A stretch of DNA of 64,000 bases. Source: Neospora caninum Liverpool. Taxonomy: Eukaryota; Apicomplexa; Conoidasida; Eucoccidiorida; Sarcocystidae. A program made the translations under genes and the position numbers. This document shows, one piece after another, positions 55,480 to 64,000 of the stretch (within the stretch, counting starts at the first letter, position 1; every line of letters starts with the position of its first letter). Under the pieces are notes generated by a model. It was not told the origin of the DNA and did not search any database. It saw only the letters and a list, made by a program, of their open reading frames with translations. The stretch lies in the NCBI RefSeq assembly GCF_000208865.1, contig NC_018390.1, positions 909,777 through 973,776 on the forward strand, given 5' to 3'.

Positions 55480-55639
55480 TCATGAACCCTCGAATGGCGA
55501 GACCGCTGTCACGTAGACAGATTCGGAAAGTTTGGCTGCCCACTTTACAATTAACGGCGGCTCTCTTGCGCAGCTGTACATCTCAGAGTTTGTCCGAGGC
55601 CTCCAGAGAGTCGTCGACATTTCCAGAACTTCGCGTTTG
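55480..55639 (-). CDS. Possible last exon of pantothenate synthetase
   Basis: A minus-strand frame after a CCCCCAG acceptor ends at a TGA at 55480. It contains PPLIVKWAAKLSESVYVTAV, which faintly resembles the C-terminal PanC phrase (hydrophobic-AA-x-x-G-x-x-R-L-I-D-N), but RLIDN itself is absent. It is offered only because the C-terminal half of PanC must lie to the left of the two firm exons. It may be non-coding. Confidence 0.25.
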
Positions 55640-56053
55640 CTGGGGGTTTTGTCGCATTTAACAATAATGGACGCACGGCCGTTCCGCAACATGCTCAACC
55701 TATCCAATTAAAGACGATAGGACGCGTCTTTCTTCTCACTAGGCAGGCAAGTCGCGTGGCGACCTCAGGAGCGAGAGTGTCACAGTATCTGGACACATTT
55801 GTTCCAGACATCGTGCTGATCCATGATCGCCTCAAGCCTGCCAGGCACTTCCTTCCTCAACCTCTTTCTGGCTCCAGCTCCTTGCACATTTTTGGCCATA
55901 CCGAACTTTTGTTGGTTTTCGCGAATATCGCAGTCGACTTACCCTTCCTCTCGACTGCCTTTCTTCTTGCAGCGTTCCATGGAGTGCATATTTTTATATC
56001 CGCAGGGCGTTCGCGCCTGGTACCCCCACTACCTATCCCGCTCGTGGTCCCCG

Positions 56054-56054
56054 T

Positions 56055-56108
<54 letters not shown>

Positions 56109-56129
56109 GTATATGTATATATAAATATG

Positions 56130-56160
<31 letters not shown>

Positions 56161-56218
56161 GTATATATAAATATGTATATATATGTATATATGTATATAT
56201 ATATATATATATGTATAT
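56054..56218. repeat. Compound TA/TATG microsatellite
   Basis: About 165 bases of TA repeats interrupted by TG and AA, in an intron or the 3' flank of the PanC gene. Confidence 0.9.
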
Positions 56219-56357
56219 ACATGCCTTGCTTCTCTCTGTTTCTTAGATCAATCTCTTTCTGGGTCCGGGCCTTTTAGTGCATGGAGGGAGTTGGCGGCGG
56301 CGCGGTGAGAGAGCCGCGTGTCTTGTTTCCTCGCCGTGGCTTCGCGTTTTTGTCGAA

Positions 56358-56413
56358 TCAGGCAACGCCTGAGAACTCTCTTTGGAGAACCTTTGCGATG
56401 GTCTCCAGCTGCA
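56358..56413 (-). CDS. Fragment of a PanC exon next to the gap
   Basis: The minus-strand frame directly downstream of the gap reads QLETIAKVLQREFSGV, helical and compatible with the PanC segment after the SSRN motif. Its acceptor lies inside the N gap, so the frame link to the firm exons cannot be tested. Confidence 0.4.
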
Positions 56414-56513
56414 NNNNNNNNNNNNNNNNNNNNNNNNNNNNNNNNNNNNNNNNNNNNNNNNNNNNNNNNNNNNNNNNNNNNNNNNNNNNNNNNNNNNNNN
56501 NNNNNNNNNNNNN
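56414..56513. other. Assembly gap (100 N)
   Basis: 100 N inside the pantothenate synthetase gene, between its exon 2 and the next exon. Confidence 0.95.
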
Positions 56514-56540
56514 CGGATTTGCTCTGCGTTCACGACTTAC

Positions 56541-58151
56541 GTGCTGCAAAAGAAGGAAGGATTTCCGCGCCTTTTTTCGGTCCTCTTCGGTCATGCGGCG
56601 GTTGCGGCTCGACGCCGCCATGCCGTCGGAGTCTCGCCACGTGTTGTGCGCGAGCAGAAGTGCATCTAGACCCATTCCACAGATCAGGCGCTTCACGCAG
56701 GCAACCTGCTGAAAATCCTTGAATCCAAAATGCGCGTAGGTCGGCCGAATCAAGGTGAACAACTGGGTCACCACAGTGCCGATTCCTGATGGCGAGCAAA
56801 AACAACGGAAACGCCCCTGGTGCAGCCTGGCCAGAAGTTGAATTCGGTGCCTGTACACCTCACTCCTCACAGCAGAGAGCGGGCTCCAGGCACCGACCCA
56901 AATGGATGCACACGAGCCTCTTTCCCGCCATACACTACCGACAAATCGCCGCAGCTGCCCGAGTTTGTGCTGGTCGGTAGCATGCAGTGCACCACCTACC
57001 GTGGTTCCCAATATATATATATATATATATATACATGTTTTGCGCGGTCTATCCAGCCGTCACCGCAACCTCGCACAGTTTTTCGGTGCCGACTCGCGCG
57101 GAGCGAGGTCTTCCACCCCGGCGAAAACTCTCACATGCGGGCAGTGGAAACCCGTGAAGAAGGCGGGAGACAACGGGGAAGCAGACGGCACGTTGCGGCG
57201 CCAGGACACTCGCGAAAAGAGACCGTCGGTGGGGCAAGTCGCGTTACCTCGAAGGAAGCCGGAGCGGCGTCGGCCTTCGCCCTCCACCTCCTCAATGCCC
57301 TCAAAATCGACGCGCATGCGGAACAGCCGCTGCGGAGGAATCCAGGAGGCGGCGGGTGTCGGGCCGAGCGCGTCCCGTTCGCCTGCGTGTGTGTCGAGTC
57401 TCTCGAGTTTGAACCCGCTCACTGGCGACCGCACCACGCGGTCGGCTTCTTTGTCGGTCGCGTTCGGCAGACCGTTCGCGCGAGCGTCGCCGTTGTCCCG
57501 GCCCCTCGGCACGGTGTAGAGCTCTTCGCTCCCCGCAATCAGGTGCGGCCGAGAGTCGAGCGGATAGAGGCTCGAGTGCGAGGGAATGAACACGAGGTCG
57601 ACTCGGACCTGCGACAGAAGCTTCATGTCGTCGTCGATGGACGCGGGGTACGTCAGGAAATCCTTGGCGGAGTGGAACTGCAAAGCGTTCACGAAGATCG
57701 TCACCCAGACCTCGTCGCCTGTGCAGGCGGCGCCGCGGATCAGATGCAGATGACCCTCGTGGAGACCGCCCATCGTGGGAACCAGAGATATGCGGCGGCG
57801 TCGAGAGAACATCGACGACCTGTCAACATGTGCGTGGGTCAGAGCGTCGACAGAGTCGCCCGCGCCTGTTCCTGACTCAGAGGCTGACGCGCCCGTCGAA
57901 TCTGCCGCCGCCGCGCCGCCCTCCGTTCGGCCAGCCGCGCGAACGGCGACGACGGGGAGTTGGACCCGTGGACGAGCATTCCGGTAGGCGACGAGTTCTT
58001 GTGGAGAGTGAACCACGAGAATCTCGCGCCTGTCCCGCGGCGGCGGCGCTGTTGCGCGAAAGGGGAAAAACGCACTGGACGACGGCAGGAACTCCGCAGA
58101 GAACGCGGGGAGAGTATCCCGCCCCAACTGCGCCAGCGTGTGAGTTTCCAT
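56541..58151 (-). CDS. panC: Pantothenate synthetase (pantoate-beta-alanine ligase), exons 1 and 2
   Basis: Minus-strand exons 58151-57248 and 56785-56541. The donor is GTAACG after CTTCGAG and the acceptor CGCCATCAG; the next donor is GTAAGT. The junction gives GFLRG then IGTVVTQLF in phase. The enzyme joins pantoate and beta-alanine with ATP to make vitamin B5. Landmarks: PTMGGLHEGHLHLI (residues 125-138, adenylation HxGH), VTIFVNALQFHSAKDFLTYP, SSLYP, RRRSGFLRGIGTVV, FGFKDFQQVACVKRL (usually GEKDxQQ), RDSDGMAASSRN. There is an N-terminal extension of about 115 residues and an insertion of about 90 residues between SLYP and the RSGFLRG motif. The start is taken as the ATG at 58151 (GGGGAAGATGG). 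The C-terminal exons run into or beyond the gap. The pathway is present in coccidians. Confidence 0.9.
57011..57032. repeat. (TA)n microsatellite in PanC intron 1
   Basis: TA run in the intron 56786-57247. Confidence 0.9.
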
Positions 58152-60728
58152 CTTCCCCGTACAGAACACGGTGAGAACGGCGAGGGGAGAGGAAAACGTG
58201 GTCAGGGGACGGGGAGCGACGCGGACGCGACTGCATCGAGGAAGAAGGGTAACGACTCCGAGACGGAACGCAAAAGCGGAAACAGGAGGAAAGGGAGCGA
58301 AATCACCCGCAAAGACCGCGAAAGCAACGCATCGAAAAACTCACGCGTTCCCCGATGAAACCTCCAGCCCGAGACACGAAAAAGCCGAAAGCCTTCTCTG
58401 CTACAGACGGCGAACACCCGCGCGAACGCTCTCTCGTGCGACAGGAGAGAGAGACTGCGTCTCTGTCCAGATTCCTGCGCGCACGCTGCCTCAGCTAGTG
58501 ACCTCCAGCACAGCTGTGTGCGGAGACTTTCTTTTCCGGGAAGCTGTCACGAGGCTGTCGCCGCTCGGACTGGAGATTCTCCTAAAAATTCGCCTCTGTT
58601 CCAAAAAGACTCCGCCGCAGGGCGGTGCGGCCGGAACTCACATGCGGAACGCAGTCTAGCCGGCGTCCACAAAGCGACCGAGGCATTTGGTCAATGCTAT
58701 CTCGCCGTCCTCGTCGTTCCCAAACAGAATAGAGAGCCGTCCGTTTTTCCAGATTCACAGAAAGAGGGGCACAAGATTTTTGTCTCGAAAAATGTGAGGT
58801 GTTCATACAGTGGACGCCCGGGGGAACGTCGCGCTCGATTTCTTGCGCGCAGGCGACTCTCCACGAATCTCTTCCCACATCTGTAAATTTCTCTGCGTTT
58901 TAATCGTGTTTTCGACTTTGGGGTCTCCTCTCTAGCATCTTCGGCAATCTCGCGTTGCAACCGCCCAAGACTGACCACTTTTTGTGCGTCTTATCCCTCA
59001 GTTCTGCCGCTCGAGAGCGACTTCCAGTCCTTGTGTGCCGGCCGCTGGGCGTACCGGGGCTCAGAAGAAGTCTACGCTCGGCGTTAAAGGCGCTCGTCAC
59101 GAAGGCGCCTCTCTGCCGCGGGGCCCGTTCGACACGACCTCGTCTTCCGTGAAAGTGTTTACACGTTTTCTTGGCATGTCTCCCGTTCGCGCCGTCGCGC
59201 ACGAGGAGCCGCCCTGTGAAAGACAACGCAGTCGTGGAATGCCCATGTGTAGTCCTAGATATCCACCGATATAAAGAGAGGCAGATCTATCTAGCCAGAG
59301 AAGCACAAAACCTGTTGTTGCCTGACCAAGAAGCCCAGACATGCTCTGCACTCCATGATGCGGTCGCCAAACGTATGAAACGGTAACGGGCGAGTTCCCC
59401 CGTCAGGACGATCATCTGGCTGCGAACTACAGGCACCCGAAATCCCGAACTCATGAGGAAGAATGTATGTAAACATGAGGAGGAATGCACATTTGCTGCG
59501 CCCCAACGCGGAACAGCCACATCCACATTATGTGGCGAGAGAGCAGGAACAGCGGTTCTCCGCTTCTGTGTGGAGTAAGGGTGATGATCTTGCAGCCTTC
59601 CACTTTGTACTGCCTGCGTCAGCTGCTGCGAGGTAGCCCGAGCTTTCAAATGCGCCTGACCATTCGCAGAGAATCCCAACTCTGAGAAACGGGACTGTTC
59701 CTGCGTGTCGCGACTCCCGCCGCACAAGAGATCGGCTCGGCGCCTCTCCTGGTAGGGTATACGCCTGGCTGTTTCACTCGAGAGGTGCGGAAGGCAGTTC
59801 CGCTCGTGTTCGTTGTGATCCCGTCGTCTAAAAACCACCCCTTGAGAAGCAGCTACCAGAGAAAACCAAAACGGCAATGTGCCCAGACGTGTGAGAGCCC
59901 GGGACCCTTGCAGAAACTGGCAAAGGCAAGACTTTCCGGGGCAGAAGCGTGACTGCAGACTCATGTGTCTTGCGTCGAACTAACCGAGCGAACAACACAT
60001 TTTCTGTTACAAAACGACCTGGGAGAAATTCGGTTCCTCCCTCGTTCTTTGGGGGGTTGTCGCTGGTGAGCGGAACAAAACGGTTGGGACGCGCCGGGAA
60101 AACGAACAAAACCAGCACGCGCTCCAATTCAAAAAGTGGTGAAGGCGTGTGCTATATAGAGCAAGAACCAGATCGACGAAATCGGACGCACAACGCCCCA
60201 GGTGCTCACATACACACATCGGATACACCCACACGTGCCTTCGGAATCCGCCGGATCGCCTAGCCTGATAACAAACTCCGACATGCGGCGTTCCGCGCAA
60301 TCGTGATTCCCCAGCTCTTTCCTGCGGCCCTTCAAATCCACTTGCTTACATAGCTCCCGGCATTTATACACTTCCACGGAATAGACGCTACAGCAGCTCA
60401 CATATATCTGCGTCTCTACATGGCGACGTGGCGCTTGTTTATAAACAGAAGGCGACTGTGCGGTTGGAGCGGTTCTGTAGTGTTCCTTTGCACGTTTTGC
60501 TGTCGTCCAACGCATGACGCAAGACGTGAGGTATCTGTCCCTCTCCGCGCTGTCATCGACGCCCCCGTTCGCGGGGAAACAGTTGGCCAGTTCAACGTCC
60601 CGCCTGACACGTTTCGTGAGCTGTTCGTCGGTGGTTTCTTGCCTCTCGTCTCGCTTCGCTCCTCCAATTTTTTCATCTTTTTCTTCTTTTCGCGTCCCCC
60701 GGGGCGCGCGGCCTCTTCGTCGACGTGC
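58152..60728. other. PanC promoter/leader and NIT2 3' flank
   Basis: 2.6 kb without a supported gene. The proximal 300 bases are purine-rich. Confidence 0.5.
58458..58464 (-). promoter_or_regulatory. WGAGACG-type heptamer upstream of PanC
   Basis: AGAGACG on the minus strand, about 300 bases before the PanC ATG. A weak single-motif call. Confidence 0.25.
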
Positions 60729-63290
60729 CTAACTTTGTTGGCCAGTCCCACGCCTGTGCGCCCCGTCGCTAGCTGTTACCTCCTGGACCTGCGTGTACAC
60801 CTCGCCGAAACGCTTCTGGAGACTCGTAGGAACTTGTTTCCGGAAAAGGTCGACCTTGGTTCTGTCCAGCGACGCGAAAATCGCGCCTGGACCGCCTCCA
60901 AGTTCCGCAATGACATCGCCGTACGGCCCAATGACTGTGCTGTGCCCGTACACCGGATACTCGCCTTCGCCAGAAACCGAGGGCGAAGGCGCAGCCGGTG
61001 AACATCCAACCACGTACACCTGATTGTCGAGCGCACGCCCCCGAAGAAGCAGAGACCAATGCGGCGGACCTGAACACATCGAAGCAGCAACGATAAGGGG
61101 AAAACCGCCTCGCTCTTGACATGCAGTCCTACATAACGGAACGAACAGGGGTATCTAGCTAATCAGGTGTACACGTTTATCTATCTATATCAATATATAC
61201 GTACGTGCACACATACGTGCATGTATGCATGACGATTGCATGTGTAGAGATACGTCTCTATAGTTGAACCCCTTGTCGATACCACGGAGACATATACTTG
61301 TTTCTTCCTTTTTGACTTCATTTCACGATTCGCCTTGATCCCCTTCTCTTGTTCGTCTTTTCCGGGCCGACTGGTTTCTCATTTTCGCTTTGTTCTTTTG
61401 TCTCTGGTTTTAAAAATCGCTCTGTGTCGTGCAGATCTTTCGCGTCGCCGCTCGCGGGTTTACCCGTGGTTTGATTGAACGCTCCAGGGTAGCAGAGAAG
61501 TTTGCAGTTTCTCTGCTGCGTCAGTGCCAAGGCCATCTCCGCGAAACGCAAATCGTAGCAAATGCCGAGACCGACGCTGCCGAAAGGCGCGAGAGAAAAC
61601 GAAGAAAGGGAGTTGCCTGAAGACAAAAAGCAAACACAAAAGCGTTCGCACTTCGTCACGTACACGCAAAGATACATATATCCCGCATCGATACACATAT
61701 GCCTACATATATATATGGATATATATGGATATATATGTATATGTATATATGGATATATATGTATATGTATATATGGATATATATGTGTAGATTTGTACGG
61801 GTATATGTAGCGAGGAACAGAAGAGATGTGGCGACAAGAATTGGGTGAACTGAAGCTGAACGAAACAAGGCTGCACGACACGCGAAAAACCAAACGCGCC
61901 GAGGCATCGGCAGCTGTTGAGAGCTCCAGAGAACCGTCGGGAATCTTCCCCTTGTCTCTTCGCCTCTCTGATCTCGATGTGTCGGCCCAGAACGACTTCC
62001 ACAGCATACGCCGTCCCACTTCCTTGCAAGGCTCCTCTTCTGCGTTTTTCGCTTTGAGGAGTCTGCACTCACCGGCGCTCAGGGTGGCGCTCTCTCGAAA
62101 GATCATCCCCTGCCGCGAGGAGGCGAACACACACCAGGCAAGACAAACCGCGGGAGACCGAGTGGAAGGTTTCCCATACGCAAGAGAGTCCCCGCCCTCG
62201 CTGCAGAAACGGCGGCACACTCCTGATTTGCGCACAGCCTGCGCATCCCACCGGATCCGCATATATACACGCATCGGCGGAAGCGAGGAAACACAAGTAA
62301 AAAGAGAGATACCTACCCATCCCCCCCCCCTGTGCGTCTCTCATTGCCTACGTCTACACTCGACTGCAGAGAAAGGATTCACGCCTCTCCTGTGTTCTGC
62401 TCTTCTTCTTTTCTTCTTCTCTTCTTCTTTGCTTTTCCTCTCTTCTTCTTTTCTTTTGTTTCGATGATGTGCGCATCTCTCTGCGCGTGTCTCCTGTCCG
62501 TTCTCACTTTTCCATTCGGGTCATCAGATTTCAGGATGCTGATGTCGAAGAGATGCATTTTTCTGTGTTTGGCGATGAAGGCGCCTTCTCGATCGAACAC
62601 GCAGCATGTGTTGTACAGCTCGACTTTTTTTCTGTCCGTGTCCTTCCCTGCGCTCTCGTCTGGGACTTCCCGCCTCTCGACGATGGACCCGCCCACGACG
62701 CAGACGCGCAGCCGCTTCGCCATCTCCTTCATGAAGGCGAAGGAAGGAGACACCCGCGCACGCATCTCTTCCTCGTTTGCTTCCTCGTCTGCGTCGCCGA
62801 GGTCCGGCAGCGGCTCGCCGTAGGCGGCAAAGCACGAGTTGTGGTACGGCGTATTCCACATCTCGGGGAGAACGAGGACATCGAACGGACGGGAGTTTCC
62901 GTGCGCTTCCTCGTGTCCCTGTTTCTCTTGGCTGCGCTCACCCCCGAGCTCGCCCAGGGCCGTGGCGAGGGCGTCGACGATGCCTCTGTAGGACGTCTGA
63001 ACGGGCGCCGAAGAAAAGATGTTGTGGTCGAACGCCGCGGTGAACGGGAAGGTCGAGGAGGTTGCGCCCCTCTTCATAGCTGCGACGGCTGCAGCAAGAG
63101 CCTCCTTGATGCGCTGCATCTGCTGCTGCTTCCTCTCCAGCACTGCACGCGAATCTCCAGAAGAAAGAGAAGAAGGAGAAAGAGAAGAAGGAGAAAGAGC
63201 TGAGAGAGTGGCAGGGGGAAGGCCAGCCTCCCGGCGCAGCAGCGCAGGCAGCTGCAAGACACAGATGCGGATTGAGGTCGCCGGCGACAT
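60729..63290 (-). CDS. NIT2: Omega-amidase/NIT2-type carbon-nitrogen hydrolase
   Basis: Four minus-strand exons: 63290-62508, 62109-62073 (only 37 bases), 61616-61464 and 61069-60729. They give 437 residues with every phase closing. The start is the ATG at 63290 ([14 protein letters not shown]). The Glu-Lys-Cys triad is visible: E143 in [13 protein letters not shown]244 in [10 protein letters not shown] and C293 in [13 protein letters not shown]. Other NIT2 phrases are [61 protein letters not shown] and [13 protein letters not shown]. Family enzymes hydrolyse alpha-ketoglutaramate and alpha-ketosuccinamate, or act in deaminated-glutathione repair (Nit1). The TTG-PxHW and RALDNQVYV pattern fits Nit2 better. 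Coccidian-style insertions of about 85 residues separate strand 1 from the Glu motif. No targeting peptide is obvious. Confidence 0.9.
61690..61800. repeat. Compound TA/GGATA microsatellite in NIT2 intron
   Basis: ATATATGG and ATGTATAT units lie in the intron between exons 2 and 3 (61617-62072). Confidence 0.85.
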
Positions 63291-64000
63291 CGTCAAGAGA
63301 TGAAGGAGAGAGGGAGACAGTGGAGGCAGACGGGCAGAGAAAGAGAAAAGGAAGAAGGCGAAAGGAGGGGAAAGGATGCAGCCTCAGATACAGACAGGCA
63401 AGGCGCAACCTGGCCTTTTCGATTTCCTGGGGATGTGTGGAGCCGCGCACGCTGACGGTTTTGCCTGGACGCGAGAGTCCACGCTCACACACGCAGTTGC
63501 ACGTGAAGGAGACCGCTGTCTGGGGTGTTTGACTGCAGTTTTGCAGAAACGGAGACGTCCCTCCAAGAGGAGATATTCCGCTCTCGGAGAGAGCGACAAA
63601 AACGGGACAACAACCAGAAGGAAATTCGGTCTTTCCGAGCTCCTCGCTCTCCCCTCGTCTTGGAAAAGAACACAAAGCCAGATTTGCCGACGGGTGAAGA
63701 GACAGTCTCTCCAGAGCTCGACACTCGGCCTTCTCTCCAAATCGGGGCCTTGCCGCGGACGCGCCGTTTCGCGTTTTCGAGGTGAGAGGAAGGCGAGGAA
63801 GAACGCGGGTTGTTGATTCAAGAAGCTTTCCTTTCCGGTGCGTGACTTACACAAACTCGCCTCGTTTTGCCCTGCTGTCTTCCACGTCGGTCTGCGACTC
63901 AAAGTCTACGCAGGCGACCTGTCTCAGCCCTTCTCCGTCTCTCGTCGTCTCTCTCCGTCTCTCGCTGTCTCCCTCTGTCTCCCGCTGTCTCGGCTCATCT
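63291..64000. other. NIT2 upstream region
   Basis: Purine-rich just upstream of the start; ends in a CTCTCGTCGTCT-type pyrimidine repeat (63930-64000). No gene is seen. Confidence 0.5.

Noticed and set aside
55574..56124. Plus-strand open stretch continuing into the TA repeat
   Set aside because: It depends on a guessed acceptor, has no family match, and runs into a microsatellite translated as Tyr-Ile repeats.

Overview
This window is nuclear DNA of a coccidian apicomplexan, most likely Toxoplasma gondii or a very close relative such as Hammondia. The reasons are: genes split into many short exons by 0.1-1 kb introns with long pyrimidine tracts before the acceptor; start codons in an AAG-ATG or ACC-ATG setting; abundant (TA)n microsatellites in introns and spacers; large low-complexity insertions in conserved enzymes; and a tandem pair of secreted proteins of the coccidian 'family A' type. 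The species is inferred; no marker gene was compared. Two 100-N scaffold gaps (18510-18609 and 56414-56513) show this is a draft assembly.

Layout. 1-2.4 kb: the last four recognisable exons of a plus-strand gene with a NUMOD3-like motif. 6.8-9.9 kb: an intronless BT1-family folate/biopterin-type transporter. 10-22 kb: an accessory island with two near-identical segments (14791-17706 and 18610-21500). Each carries one secreted, TEXEL-bearing family-A-like gene, and the two genes differ almost only in a hypervariable linker. 23.4-34.9 kb: two predicted Golgi glycosyltransferases transcribed divergently from a 2.3 kb spacer, a GT32-type (DXD) enzyme on the minus strand and a GT13 (GnT-I/POMGnT-like) protein on the plus strand. 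36.7-37.4 kb: a 210-residue Tyr/Gln-rich minus-strand protein. 42.1-54.0 kb: a 21-exon AP-4 beta adaptin gene, every splice phase of which closes (916 residues). 55.5-58.2 kb: pantothenate synthetase (minus), interrupted by the second gap. 60.7-63.3 kb: an omega-amidase/NIT2-type nitrilase in four exons (minus).

Functional themes are uptake and synthesis of cofactors (folate-type transporter, vitamin B5 ligase), glycan assembly in the Golgi, coat-mediated sorting at the TGN (AP-4), amide metabolism, and a secreted, fast-evolving parasite-specific family. Apart from the divergent glycosyltransferase pair there is no sign of co-regulated clustering. The most interesting region is 13.4-22.1 kb. 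An older duplication there, whose flanks are now poorly alignable, seems to have been recently homogenised by gene conversion over about 2.9 kb, while one 0.25-0.28 kb island coding the linker escaped or was replaced. Exon coordinates were derived by hand from splice consensus, phase and family alignment from memory; no searches were run.
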